A stretch of 64,000 nt of DNA from Sodiomyces alkalinus F11 (lineage: Eukaryota; Ascomycota; Sordariomycetes; Glomerellales; Plectosphaerellaceae). The notes beneath the pieces are model-generated. The model worked only from the letters and a program-made list of their open reading frames with translations. It ran no database searches and had not been told where the DNA came from. The stretch covers positions 1,571,394-1,635,393 of the forward strand of contig NW_021167080.1 of assembly GCF_003711515.1 (NCBI RefSeq). The letters are read 5' to 3'. Below, piece by piece: positions 1 through 11,052 of the stretch (positions are counted from its first letter, which is position 1; every line of letters starts with the position of its first letter). Position numbers and translations under genes: made by a program.

Positions 1-3000
1 TTCGGCCTCGAGCTCGGCAGCCGCTTCATCCGTGTCATCCTCCCCTTCGCCGTCTTCCGCCGAGTCGCCGGCCGTCTCGACAGTGGCCAACCCGGACCTT
101 CGGCTGGCTCGTGCCGCGCGCTGCCGGGCAGCGAAATCGGCCGGGGACACGCCCGCCGACTTCTCGGCACTTCTTGTCATGGGCGTTGCTGAGGAGGAGG
201 AGGAGGACACCTGGCGCGGCGGTCTACCGCGCCTCTTAGGGCGATCCGGCGTCGCCGCGGCCCCGGCATCGCCCGTTTCCATACGCGCCCGAGCAGCCGC
301 TGAAGCCCTGTCCAACGCGCCTCCACGGGCCGCAGTCGCAGGTCCGTCAGTTGCATGCTGTGGTTTCCGCGGACGGCCTGCACTCCAGGCCGGCAATACA
401 TCCTCAATCTCGTCGAGTAGAGGCTCCGCGTCCTCTGCATAGGAGATTCTTGGCCTGGTAGGTCGCAGCTCAGGGACATGTACTTCCACCTCAGTAGTCG
501 CCTCTTGTGCTGGCTGTGCGTGCGGCGCTGCTTCCGACTCCCCGACGTTCCCCGTCAGATCCGCAGTCGAGTTGTCCCCACCCGAGGGTCCTGCAGCGCC
601 GAGGAGAGCTGGATCAACAGCTGTCGAATCAAGCGTATCCTTCTTCTTCTTCTTGTGAGGCCTGGGCGCGTAGAAATCGGGGTCGTCTTCGCCTTCCTGC
701 CTGGCTTTTCGTTTCTGAGCGCGGAGAGCTTTCTTGACCACCTCGGCCTCTTCATCAAAGGCGATGGCATCGGCTGACGGCATCTGGAAGGGGTCGAACA
801 AAATCTGATCGGGACCAGCGTCTTGCTCGTAGTATCCCATACCCAGCATGCGCTGGCCGCCCATCATCATGGGATCCGGGTAGGAGGAATCGTCGCCCAC
901 ACCGTGGCCTGGGAAGGGACCAGCAGAAGGATCCACGTGGTGTGGAAGATAGCCGAGCTCCTGGTGCGAGCCCGGTGCGCGGTCATCTCCATTCTCGTCA
1001 TGGTAGGTCTCGTGCATGGACGGACCGGCCAAAATGTGACTCTGATCTCCGTATCCGTTCACGTCGTTGCGAGCGTCCACGGCGCCGCCGCCGTTGGTAA
1101 CGTTCTCGATGGCTTCCTTCGCGCCCGTGACGTCCTGAGCCTTCGCGACGTCGGCCTGCTCTCTGAGCTGCCGCATCCGCCGGCTATCGGTCGTACGACT
1201 CTCGTCTCCCATGGCCTTCAGCCAGTTCAGGTTGTGCACCCTGAAGTCTACGAGGAGTTCGACGCTCCGGTCATCGGCGATAGCCTTCGTGTCGTGGCCG
1301 AGGAGGGTGTTCTTGGGCATGTAAGGGTTGCCGAGAGAGGCCCGTCGGCAAGCGCCGCAGTTGCAGATTCCGAGACACCTGGGGCATTGCCAGTTCTCGT
1401 TCTCGAGGACGGTCTGGGGCATCATGTCAAAAGCTCGGTACAAGACACCATAACAGTAGGCTTCGCGACAGCCGGGGGTGGTGCACTCATGAACCCTGTA
1501 GGTGTAGTCTTTATGGCAGCAGACGTGGCAGCGGCGCGTGTCGCCCTTCTTCGCTTTGCGTTTGTACTTCTTCTTGGGCCTGCCCTCGTCGTCGACTTCT
1601 GGCTCGGGTTCGGATTCAGAAGGCGCCTTCTCTTCGTCGGGCTTGTTGAGGTCCTTGAACGGGCGCCGGCGCAAAGCCTCCTGGCAAATCTGAGCCGTGG
1701 ATTTCTTCCCGCGTCGCGCCCGGGCGACCTCGAGCGGTGGCGGCGAATAGTCCAGGTCCACAAACCCGTCGTTCTTGATCACCATGGACCTCCAAGCTTC
1801 GTAATTGTCGACCAGTTCCGACCAAGGAAACTGCTCGCACCATGTGAGGTGAGACTGGCACATGCAGGACCGGCCCATGGCGTAGCATTCCATGCACACA
1901 TCGTACGCGTCCTCGTCGCCGTTGACCAGAGTCCTGACACAGTTCTTGCAGGTCAAGAACCGGTTGAAGATGTTAGATCTGCAGTACGAGCAGACGACGC
2001 ACGAGTCGTATTCGATAAACTCGACGTTCTTTTCCTTGGTGGCGAACATCTCATCCGTCATGATCTCGGTGAAGAGAGCAAACAGGCTCCGAAAGTCGCG
2101 TGCGAGTTGCTTAAACCGAGGCGACGAACGAAAGAGATCTCGGCCGAACCCCTCGAACCCGAGGAGGGACATTTCGTTTTTCTCTTCACACTCTCGGAGA
2201 AGCTGGTAATACTTTTTCAACGTGAAGTAGACGATGGCCTTGTTTTTGTACTGCTCATCACGGCAGACAAGCCTGGCCTTTGGGAGCGCTTCGTGTAGCG
2301 CGAGCTCGAGCGTCTCAACGGTGGTTCGGTTCCAGGCGACCTTCATGGTCCGGGTACCTCTGTTCCAAACCTGGTGAGGTGCCAGAGGGGGGATGAGGAT
2401 GAAGTCGCCCGGCCTCTGCTCGACGATGTAGACGGGGAATGGCGCCTTCTTCCACGCGTTGATCTGGGCAAAATGCTTCTCAATCTCGACGTCGTGACCC
2501 AGCATGGAGAGGAAATATTCTCTGACGACTTCACGATCTTTGGTCTCGGTCATGAACCAGATGGAGCTGCCTTCCTTCTCGCCGTTCTCTTTACCCGATG
2601 CTTCAACCATGATATTCTGCCCCAGGCTGGCACACATCTCTCGATGGGCCGGGGTGAAGGTGCCTTCGTGGCCGATGTAGCACATGAGATTCTGCGCGCG
2701 CATTTCTTCGGGAAGACTCGACATGAGATCACCAGCAGAGGTGGCTGTGGACTCGAAACCGCCCCCGAAGATTTCCGTCTGTCGCTCGTCGCCGCCTCCT
2801 CTTTGAGTTACGTTTTCGTTCATGTAGAAGAGACTGGGGGGGATGATCTTGCGGAGGTAGTCGTGCCATTCAGCGGGGCAGTCAATGTCCTTCAGGTAGA
2901 GTCGTTGACGGCGCTCGTCGCGGTAGTTACTTGGGGACCACTGGTTGGTCAGTTGCTTCATGGACCGCAGGTAGTGGCCGGTCGTCATGGGAATGTCATA

Positions 3001-3367
3001 TTGACCCATGACATCGCGAACGTTCTCCTCTGCGAGTATACTAGGTGGTTAGCACGAATAAAGGGAAATGACAGGCGCAAAGGGGGTGCAACGAACGCTT
3101 TTTATCGAGGTTCTGCTCTAGCCACTGTGCGCTGAAGAGCGATGGCGGGAGGACCTCGTCCCAGCCTTCAATGACGAGGGGCTTGCCGCCTTGGATGACA
3201 TGGAGGAGGACAAGTTTCTCGAATTCCTCGGGTCCTAGGTTCCGAATCTGATGGATGGATATGCGAAGGACCCATTCAAAGTTGGCGCATCGGTCCACCA
3301 GTCCATAGAGATCAAGGTCCGGAGGAATCGGGTCGAACTTGGCCTGTGGATGCAATGAGGCCCGCAT
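1..3367 (-). CDS. JmjC-domain protein with CDCA7-like (zf-4CXXC_R1) zinc finger, C-terminus cut by window edge
   Basis: A nuclear chromatin protein by family: JmjC domains are Fe(II)/2-oxoglutarate oxygenases, often histone demethylases, and the Cys-rich finger resembles the CDCA7/R1 finger. Exon 1 is 3367-3097 and exon 2 runs from 3029 off the left edge. The 67-nt intron 3096-3030 has a GT donor and CAG acceptor and restores the frame (DKK-QEN). About 1100 residues are visible. The JmjC iron ligands are present: H219-x-E221 in GTFTPAHREM and H309 in PPLAPHQVWN. The Cys-rich finger (RRCHVCCHK, then CPRCLGICNCGACRR) spans about residues 587-655. Two AT-hook-like motifs follow (GRPRKP near 975, RGRPPR near 1025), then an acidic tail. 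The start is uncertain: the frame stays open upstream to 3472 without ATG, and an AG at 3443 could be an acceptor from an unseen first exon. Its target residue cannot be told from sequence. Confidence 0.85.
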
Positions 3368-4347
3368 CTTGACGTGAAGATGCAGATCAATTCGTTGTTG
3401 CGCGAGATGATCAACACTTTGCTTTAGGCCAGGCGAAGAAGCCTGGGTTTCAATAAAAAAAAGTTCAGTTCAGATGGATGATTGAGGGTGAACGTGATGT
3501 GATGGTGATGGTGATTTGTGCGGCCAAAGTGGCGGGGGTGTTGAACGTGTGGAATGATGGTTTTTAGTAGGAAGGTAAGAAAAAATAGAGAGCGACGCGA
3601 CTGCCAAGTACGAGAGTAGAGACATGTCATTTATTATTATTAAAGGCTTCGGACAAAGTCAATACAAAAAGCAGGTACAGGTACGCACACAGGGTGCACG
3701 GTCCATGTTAGCCATGAAGCTTGGGAGGTGGGGGTAGCTCGCCTCTTCACTTTACACGTATTTATCATCATTCTCACGTGATATATCCACAAGCAATCAT
3801 GGCTCTGAAAGGATAGTTGCTTGCCCAAACAGCCCCATGCAACATTTCATACTAAAATCTGCCTTCAGTTATACGAAAGAGCATGATTGTTGATACAGAT
3901 GCAAGCTTGGCTTATCTTGTTTTGATCCTGATGAGATGTTGTGTACCAAATATGTACGGTTACTCTGGATGTCGCGATATCTGGCTGATGACTAAGGAGA
4001 CATCCGAGCGTCACGGAGTAATACCCCGTGCTCGGAACTACGAACTGGCTCCCTTCTGAAGAAAGTTCATATTGATCTACAGATGGGACAGCAACTTGAT
4101 GTGTGCTTGACTACTGGAAGTCCCAGGCTTGATATGACCAGGTGAGTTGTATTCTCTTTTAGAACTGAGGCAGCAAAAATCACGGGAAACTCGACTTTTT
4201 TTCTTTTTCTTTTTCTTTTTCTTTTTTTTTGTCAAAAAAAAAACAGCAGTTCTGTCCAATCATCATGAGTCTCGAGCTCTTGAGATTTCAGAACCGACAC
4301 CGTTCCTCTGCGACAAGTAGAGACTAAAGCATCAATAGGACCATTCG
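3368..4347. other. Intergenic, divergent promoters of the JmjC gene and COQ2
   Basis: No convincing coding sequence. It holds the 5' region of the minus-strand JmjC gene and the COQ2 promoter. A pyrimidine tract (T-runs broken by C) lies at about 4196-4232, roughly 120 bp before the COQ2 start. Such tracts are common in fungal promoters. Confidence 0.6.
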
Positions 4348-5574
4348 ATGAGGGCGCCCAGGCTCATGAAGGGCCCCTCGTGGGCGGGTTGCCTTGCGCG
4401 AACCAGCAAGGCTTCGTCAATGGCACCCGGGTTGAGACCGGTCTTCTCACTCGCATCTTCACATGTCGCACCCAAGACGGCGCGGGTACCAGCTTCTCAC
4501 CGCTGTCTCGACGTTGCCCTGACACATTCCCTCGCAAGGCGTGTATCAACAGCTGCCTCTCCGGAAACACCGAGTCCTCTCCCAACCCAGCCGCTCTACT
4601 CGCCTCCCACGTCGGGGATCCTGTCTCTCCTTCCAAAGTCATGGGTCCCCTATGCCGAGCTCATTCGCATCGACAAGCCCACCGGCACCTACTACCTCTT
4701 CTTCCCCTGTCTGTTCTCGACGCTTCTAGCCGCCCCAATGGCAACGCCAATGGCTACCCCGGGGTCGGTCATCGGAACGACCGCCCTCTTTTTCGCCGGC
4801 GCCCTCATCATGCGAGGCGCTGGCTGCACCATCAACGACCTCTGGGACCGCAACCTGGACCCTCACGTGGCCAGGACCAAGTTCCGGCCCATCGCCCGCG
4901 GTGCCATCACCCCCTTCAACGGCCTGGTTTACACCGGTGCTCAGCTGCTCGCCGGGCTTGGCATCCTCCTCCAGTTCCCGACCTCATGCCTCTTCTACGG
5001 CATCCCGAGTCTGCTTTTCGTTGCCAGTTACCCCCTGGCCAAACGAGTCACCTACTACCCCCAGTTCGTCCTCGGGCTGACTTTCTCCTGGGGCGCCATC
5101 ATGGGATTCCCCGCCCTGGGCCTGGACCTCCTTTCCAACTCGGCCGCCCTGACGGCCGCCGCTTGCCTGTACACTTCGAATATCGCCTGGACCGTCTTGT
5201 ATGACATGATCTACGCACACATGGACATCAAGGACGATGCCAAGGCCGGCATCAAGAGCATTGCCCTCAAACACAATGCCGACACGAAGAAGGTCCTGAC
5301 CGGCCTCGCTGCCGTCCAGATTGGCCTCCTCGGTGCTGCTGGTGTCGCCGCCGGAGCAGGGCCGGCCTTCTTCGTGGGGAGCTGCGGTGGCGCCTTGGTG
5401 ACGCTCGGGGTCATGATCAAGCGCGTCAACCTCAAGAGCGTCAAGGACTGCTGGTGGTGGTTCGTCAACGGCTGCTGGCTGACGGGTGGCGCCATCAGTT
5501 TGGGCCTAGCGGTCGATTATGCTGTACGATATAGCCAGGAGGGCAAGACGGAGGAATCGGAGCCAACTGCTTAG
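4348..5574 (+). CDS. COQ2: 4-hydroxybenzoate polyprenyltransferase, mitochondrial (COQ2)
   Basis: Attaches the polyprenyl tail to 4-hydroxybenzoate, the first membrane-bound step of ubiquinone synthesis in the mitochondrial inner membrane. It is a single exon of 408 residues, close to family length plus a presequence. The first ~90 residues are rich in Arg, Ser and Ala with few acids, as expected for mitochondrial import. Both UbiA-family Mg/prenyl-diphosphate motifs are present: NDLWDRNLD near residue 163 and YDMIYAHMDIKDD near residue 285. Several hydrophobic helices lie between and after them (for example LIMRGAGC and LTFSWGAIMGFPALGL). The upstream ATG was chosen because it precedes the basic leader. 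The 3' end faces RPS23 about 270 bp away. Confidence 0.96.
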   Translation: MRAPRLMKGPSWAGCLARTSKASSMAPGLRPVFSLASSHVAPKTARVPASHRCLDVALTHSLARRVSTAASPETPSPLPTQPLYSPPTSGILSLLPKSWVPYAELIRIDKPTGTYYLFFPCLFSTLLAAPMATPMATPGSVIGTTALFFAGALIMRGAGCTINDLWDRNLDPHVARTKFRPIARGAITPFNGLVYTGAQLLAGLGILLQFPTSCLFYGIPSLLFVASYPLAKRVTYYPQFVLGLTFSWGAIMGFPALGLDLLSNSAALTAAACLYTSNIAWTVLYDMIYAHMDIKDDAKAGIKSIALKHNADTKKVLTGLAAVQIGLLGAAGVAAGAGPAFFVGSCGGALVTLGVMIKRVNLKSVKDCWWWFVNGCWLTGGAISLGLAVDYAVRYSQEGKTEESEPTA

Positions 5575-5844
5575 GTAGAAGGGGGCCCTGTGTATCATAA
5601 GTAGCATACAGCAGTGTTGTACACATAGATGGCATATCAAACAAGTAGCATTTCCAGGCCAACACAGCGGCGAGCCAAGGGTTTCATGATCTTTTTGTTT
5701 TTGTTTGTTTTTCATTCATTGACCATGTCTGCCTTCCAAGTGTAACAGGACCGTAACCCTATGATCCATGCCAATGCAAAGCGTGAACTCCGAGTGCCGA
5801 ATTGTTTTCCCTTCTCTACCAACCCCGACGCTTGACCTGCTTGT

Positions 5845-6449
5845 TTACGAGCGGGGCTTCTCCTTCTTCTCCTTCCACAGAGAGAGCAGACCGACACCAG
5901 AGACCTTGACGACCTTGAAGCGAACACCGGGAATATCACCCTTGGCCTTGCCCTTGCGACCGAAACCGGCCAGGAGGACCTCGTCGTTCTCGTCGACGAA
6001 GTTCAAGCAACCGTCGTTGGGGACTAAAGAAGAGAACTGTTGTCAGCAATGGGCTGTTCGTACCGCACTAAGCTTCCCCCCCCCGCCCCCCCTTCTCACG
6101 CCCATTCAAGCAATATCTTCCCGACCACTTATTTTCCCATTGCCACAATTCATGTCCAACCACACCGGGAGAAGACGAGTAAAAGATCGAGGGATGCCGT
6201 ACCGAAAGCGGTGACCTTCTTGCCGTTCTTGATCAATTGCACACGAACGCACTTCCGGATAGCCGAGTTGGGCTGCTTGGCTTCGACGCCGACCTTCTCG
6301 AGAACGATACCCTTGGCGTGGGAAGAGCCACCGAAGGGCGAGGACTTGTAGGCAGTGCCCAGAGCACGCTTCTTGTATCCCAAGTCCGCCCAGCGGTTCT
6401 CCTTTCGGTTGAGGCGCAGCTTGCGCGCCGCGTTAAGTCCGCGAGCCAT
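5845..6449 (-). CDS. RPS23: 40S ribosomal protein S23 (uS12)
   Basis: A small-subunit protein at the decoding centre, homologous to bacterial S12. Two coding exons, 6449-6203 and 6023-5845, encode 141 residues (family usually 143-145). The 178-nt intron 6202-6024 has a GT donor and TAG acceptor and splices inside a Val codon (KKVTAF-VPNDG). The conserved core [19 protein letters not shown], the loop [15 protein letters not shown] and the C-terminus KEKKEKPRS are all present. The N-terminus [10 protein letters not shown] is a few residues shorter than the usual MGKGKPRGL or MAGGKPRGL form. The ATG at 6449 lies five bases after a good TAG acceptor, so a 5'-UTR intron probably precedes it. Confidence 0.96.
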
Positions 6450-6454
6450 GATTG

Positions 6455-6588
6455 CTATAGGGGCTTCGTCAGTTTCACAAAGTCCCAAGTCACCGATTAT
6501 CGCAGTCGTAGACGCCGGGGAGAAGACAATTCGGGCGATCGGTATTCGAAAAACTCGACAGTTTCCAAGGGAGAGCGGCCGTACGTAC
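6455..6588 (-). other. Probable 5'-UTR intron of RPS23
   Basis: On the minus strand a GTACGT donor (6588) and a CTATAG acceptor (6455) bracket 134 nt just before the RPS23 start codon. Leader introns are common in fungal ribosomal protein genes. This is inferred from splice consensus only. Confidence 0.5.
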
Positions 6589-6938
6589 CGATGGGGTGAG
6601 GGTATCGCGGTGATGACTTGCTTGGTGGGTGGTGACGGGCGTGGCAACAAAAAGTTCGCGGGAGGGAGGTCAACTGAGGCGGATCCGAATGGTTGAGGTT
6701 TTTGGTAGGGCTTGCCCTACCCAGTGCGCAGGACGAGCGTCAAGTTCACGTGACTAATCGTTGGCGAGATAAGATAAGATGACATAACAATATTTGGGTG
6801 GGGCTCTCTGATGTCGTCTCCATGAACTCACCAAGGTAGTCACCAATCATTCCAGTGGTCCACTTACTGGTCGGTTCCCGGACCCAGCGCACCTCCGCGT
6901 CCAACTTTCGTTTTTATAACGAAGCATCCTCCGGCCAG

Positions 6939-7859
6939 ATGCAATCAACCCCGAGGCGTCCACGCTCGTCGTCTTCAGACAGAGCCTGGGATGGCCATGA
7001 GGAATCCAATAATGGCACCGCATCTTCACTGATAAGGACCAGGAGCAGACAACAGCGCGATCTTCCACCGACCCTCTTCCTCCATCCGTCTCCCGCTGCA
7101 TCCCATGCATCGATCCCGGGAATCACGCCGATGGGCGGGTCGTCGGGTCCCATGCCGCCGTTATCGCAGCCACCGGCAGGTCATCAGCGTGATGGTTCCC
7201 TCACGGTCACGATGCCCTCCGCCTCCCGTGCGGTGGGCAACCTGAGCACGCACGAGAGCGCGCGTAGCGCCGATCGGACAGACGCGCTCTGGGCCGAGAT
7301 GCAAGCCACGTTAGAGGAGGTGGAGCTGTCCGCATCAGGCGGCACGCACGTGTTCGGGCCCGAACACGACCGCAAGCTGGCCGATCTCCGCAAAGCACAG
7401 ATTGCACTCGCCCAGGCGTGGGCGCGGAGCGAAGCCGACGACGCCATCGGACCGGGCCACCGCGACAACAGCGCTGCTGCCGGCTCGGCTCCCGGCGGGG
7501 TGGGTGACGAAGTACGTAATATGAGAAGCGCAGCGCTGGGTGAGACGGCCACTACGCGGAAGAGCGGGGAAGGGACAGATGCGGCGAAAAGCACGGCTGG
7601 GACGGGGAGCGCACTTCCCGGGAGCAGTGGGATGGCAGAGGGCCTTGATGCCAGGTTTGAGGAGGGAACCGAGGCGGACATTCTTCTCGCCCGGCGGCGA
7701 CGGGAGGCAAACGATCGATACTTCCAGCAAGTCAAAGGCGGGGTGTTGGATGTAGTGGCACGGCTGGAGGACGTGGCAGTTGCAATGCGGGCACTCGAAC
7801 AGGAAACCAAAGATATTTGGGGGGAGGACGGCAGTCTTCCGGGAAGCGCGAAGACGTAA
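6939..7859 (+). CDS. Uncharacterised fungal protein with two helical segments
   Basis: I do not recognise the family with certainty. There is a single exon. The frame opens at 6855, but I prefer the ATG at 6939 (MQSTPRRPR, 306 residues) because a TATA-like TTTTTATAAC lies at 6910-6919, upstream of it and downstream of the first ATG. The N-terminal half is low-complexity Ser/Pro/Arg. A conserved-looking helix follows (RTDALWAEMQATLEEVELSA, then HDRKLADLRKAQIALAQAWARSE), then a Gly/Ala/Thr-rich linker. The C-terminal helix (RRREANDRYFQQVKGGVLDVV, continuing to a LEQETKDIW motif) looks like coiled coil. There is no signal peptide or membrane segment. The two Trp-containing helices suggest a small structural or complex subunit. 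Third-position C/G bias supports real coding. Confidence 0.72.
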   Translation: MQSTPRRPRSSSSDRAWDGHEESNNGTASSLIRTRSRQQRDLPPTLFLHPSPAASHASIPGITPMGGSSGPMPPLSQPPAGHQRDGSLTVTMPSASRAVGNLSTHESARSADRTDALWAEMQATLEEVELSASGGTHVFGPEHDRKLADLRKAQIALAQAWARSEADDAIGPGHRDNSAAAGSAPGGVGDEVRNMRSAALGETATTRKSGEGTDAAKSTAGTGSALPGSSGMAEGLDARFEEGTEADILLARRRREANDRYFQQVKGGVLDVVARLEDVAVAMRALEQETKDIWGEDGSLPGSAKT

Positions 7860-8772
7860 TACACGTCTAGGACAGCACGGCCAGGCATTGCATGGCGTTG
7901 GACTGAGTTGGTGCTTTTGGCAGGCATTTTCGCATCAATATCTGAGCACAACTTATCACGGCGTCGGAGGAGTTGGTCTATCACTCATGGTCTTCTTGAA
8001 ACTTGGAGTCTTTGCCCGCACATTTTCCTTCAGGTAGAATCGACCCGACGTAATCGAGGAGGGGGTAACCTTTGCTCTACTAAAAGTACTTTGTCCGCAG
8101 TTTGTCCCCCCGACTCGTTATCCTGTCTAACAGTCCGATACCCCTTCGGAAGACCAACAAGAAACTGCGTGGTGCGGAGCAGTTGAACGGATGAGCATTG
8201 TGCTTCGTGCCTCGGAATGCCCCACGGCGATCTTCATCTGCACCTGCACAGCCAATGATGTCACGCTGTACACTGTACTTCGTAAAGTGGAAGGAGAGGG
8301 CGTCAACGAGTGTCTTACTGGCAGTACGAAGTACAAAGTACACAAGGCGTAACGCACTATCAATTTTCTGGGGAGGTGGAGAAACTGAGTAGTAGCCTCA
8401 CCAAAACCAAGTGCCGTGACTGGTTCTCCCAGCCGCCTTCCCAACAGGGCAGGTCAAGTATGATATGAAGTACCACCGTGCCAGGCAGCCATAAGTTGCC
8501 CCAACATCCCAGTCTCGTCAGGTTCTCCGGCATTCCACCTCTTCCGCCAACATCTCGTTCGATCCGCCGAAACCATTTAAGCGTCAAAGGACCGCATCGA
8601 CTTCTGACATTCGATCACCACCTACATCAAGGCATTCCGAATTCCCGACTTCCCTACGATATCGCTTGATCTACCCATCGACACCTTTGTATCTCGACAT
8701 ACCCCAACCCAACCCCTCCCCTTCCTCCAAACCAAAGTACCTAGCCACAGTACCCATCACATCACAGTCGCC
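7860..8772. other. Intergenic with an imperfect inverted repeat
   Basis: No credible gene. At about 8264-8284 and 8320-8343 two GTAC-rich arms face each other (TGTACACTGTACTTCGTA against TACGAAGTACAAAGTACA) around ~35 bp, giving an 80-bp hairpin-forming unit. The last ~200 bp are C/A-rich and probably form the leader of the inhibitor gene. Confidence 0.55.
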
Positions 8773-9151
8773 ATGAAGCCCTCCACATTCCTCGTCGCCG
8801 CCCTCAGCCTCGTTCCTGGCGCGCTCGCCGTGGATAAGATGAAGAACGTTATCGTCTGGGCGCAGGACGAATCCATCACCGACAGCATGCTCGAGAAAGC
8901 CAAGAACGCCATCATCGAAGCTGGTGGTAAAGTCACCCACGTCTATACCCTTATTCGGTACGCCCCTCTTTCAGACTTTCCAGTGGCGTTTTTGAATCGA
9001 GAATGGACTGGTAAATGTACTGACTCGCGAGATGACCAGGGGCTTCGATGCCGTCGCACCCGCCAAGGCGCTGGAAGTCGTCCAGGCCTTCGACGCCGGA
9101 ATCAAGATTGAGGAGGACCAAACGGTTACTATCTACGAAGACGAGAACTAA
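8773..9151 (+). CDS. Small secreted inhibitor I9-domain protein
   Basis: A 98-residue protein from two exons (8773-8957, 9040-9151) with an 82-nt intron that restores the frame at LIR-GFDAVAPA. A classical signal peptide (MKPSTFLVAALSLVPGALA) is followed by an I9 fold: KNVIVWAQDES, a helix TDSMLEKAKNAIIEAGGKV, the strand THVYTLIRGF, then APAKALEVVQAF and a DQTVTIYED strand. This is the size and order of stand-alone subtilisin-propeptide-like inhibitors (yeast Pbi2, Pleurotus POIA1). The predicted role is inhibition or chaperoning of subtilisin-type proteases. The signal peptide puts it outside the cell or in the secretory/vacuolar path, unlike cytosolic Pbi2. No protease gene is adjacent. Confidence 0.88.
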
Positions 9152-11052
9152 GACGCCAACCGCTTTGCAGGTGTTGGTTTTGGAATCCCGCCCTTGGTTT
9201 TAGGGAAAAGCGGATTGACGGTTGAACGAATGTAATGCACGATACCAGACAGAAGTGGGCAACGGATTGGATTGAGGGCGGGAGGCCGACACATTCGTTT
9301 TAACCGGAGTCACTGGCGTCAGGAGTTATCTTCAGCACTTTACCGAAATAAATGTCACTGTGCCGAATTCGTATGGCCTCGATGTTTCGTCCGATGCCAT
9401 CCATGAATGAGCTCTCCGATCAAGGCCAATCTCGGTTTGTGCAATCCACAACTTATCTCACGAGGTGTACTCTCTACACCCGTTTCGCCAATGCGTTGTT
9501 TCTGGTGGGAGTGCGGGGATGGGTGAAGGGAGTCGGTAGTCACGTACGACGTACATCAAAAACGGATTATCGGAGCACCGTTCATGCGAGCTTTTTTGTG
9601 TGTTTGCATTTCCTGAAGTTCAGGGTGGTTACGACGCAACCAAGCCGTACTGTAAAAGTATTGCTACTGCGTCCTACCTTGTTTCGCACTTGGGAGCCAA
9701 AATCTGGGTTTCCTGATGGGATGGATGATCAGAACATACGAAGTAAAGCCCGATACCTAGATCAAAATTACAGGCACCTGGAGGATGCGCGTCAGGTTCC
9801 CGACTAGTGTTTCTGACATTTCGACTTTGTATTAATTGGGAAGATTGGTGGATCACAGAGGAGGCCAGAGCGTTGTGAGAGATGATAGGTATTTGACGAC
9901 ATGGAATCAGCACCACTACGAACAGTTATGCAACGAAACTCGTCTTGGGATAATCAAATTAAACCGGGGAGGGACAATAATCCAAATGGCATTCGTACAC
10001 CTACATACGACGTAAGCACTGCCTTATTCTCAAGAACTCTCAAGACCCAGTGAAGTGAGTATCGGACAGCGCGTGGTCCTTTCCAAGTCGAATCCGGTGA
10101 ATCCCTGTCGATGTCGATGGGCGACTTGAAGGCCAACAAAGCGATGATGAGACAGACATGAATTTACTAGGATACCTATAAAAACAACTTTGATGAACGT
10201 CTCAACTGGGAACAAGACATCTTTCTTCGACGACTACTTTGTACATTCATACTCGGCCAGTGTTCTGGCACAAGGGGACTTGTCATTCATCTTTGACTGT
10301 CAGTCAACATACGGTAATGCGGAGTATGTGGTACTTACATCGTGTTACTTGCTCTGCTCACATTAATGTAGAAGATACTTAAGGATACGAATGTCCATTT
10401 AACTTAAGGTTGTCCGTACCTCTCATCATGCACGTGCTGCAGGGACAGGGACCTCCCCCACGCCCCTTTGCAGCGACCCCAGTCAGCCGGTTTCAACCTA
10501 ATTATTCGTCGTACCCGTAACAAAGGAAACAGTGCTGAAAAGACGTGACGAGATGTGTAATTACAAAGTACATCGTACTTTGTACGTCTCCGAGTACAAT
10601 GTCCTCGTCCCAAATCAACCGAAGGAAGAGAAGCTTGGACCTTTAAACAACGTCTTTAACAGCTTCCAAACAGAATCACTGTCTCTGCACAACGTTGCTT
10701 CTTCGTTCTCTTCGTTCCTGTTCATGCCTTGTCCAAAAACACCACCTCTGTCTCTGCCTCGTGGCACACTCTCGAGATGGCACATAAATAACCGCCCTGC
10801 TCAAACTTAACTTGATTCCAACAATCCGTTCCGAGTTCCAATCACCACACAAATCGACTACCGCATACCACCACCACCACCACCACCACGAGCATGCTTG
10901 AACTTTCCGACAGTTCAAGTGTGCCTTTTGTAACCTGACGACAAGTACAACAATAACAACATCAAGACCAATTTCGAACCTGTACTTATTGGTTCCCCCA
11001 CCGCCGTGGTCGTCGACGCCTTTCTGCGGCGCTGCGACAGACACAGCCCACC
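9152..11052. other. Long intergenic stretch, no gene seen
   Basis: About 1.9 kb without a frame that looks coding. The open frames here have no codon bias, no family similarity and many GTAC-type palindromic words (for example around 10565-10600). The final ~350 bp before 11053 are A/C-rich with CCA repeats (10866-10888) and probably hold the hookA promoter and leader. Confidence 0.55.

Noticed and set aside
823..2298. A 491-codon plus-strand open frame
   Set aside because: It lies antisense to the JmjC gene exon. The minus strand gives conserved domains, while this frame is a by-product of high GC third positions.
9352..9807. A 151-codon plus-strand frame in intergenic DNA
   Set aside because: No domain, no codon bias, and it contains the dispersed palindromic words. 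Most likely chance.
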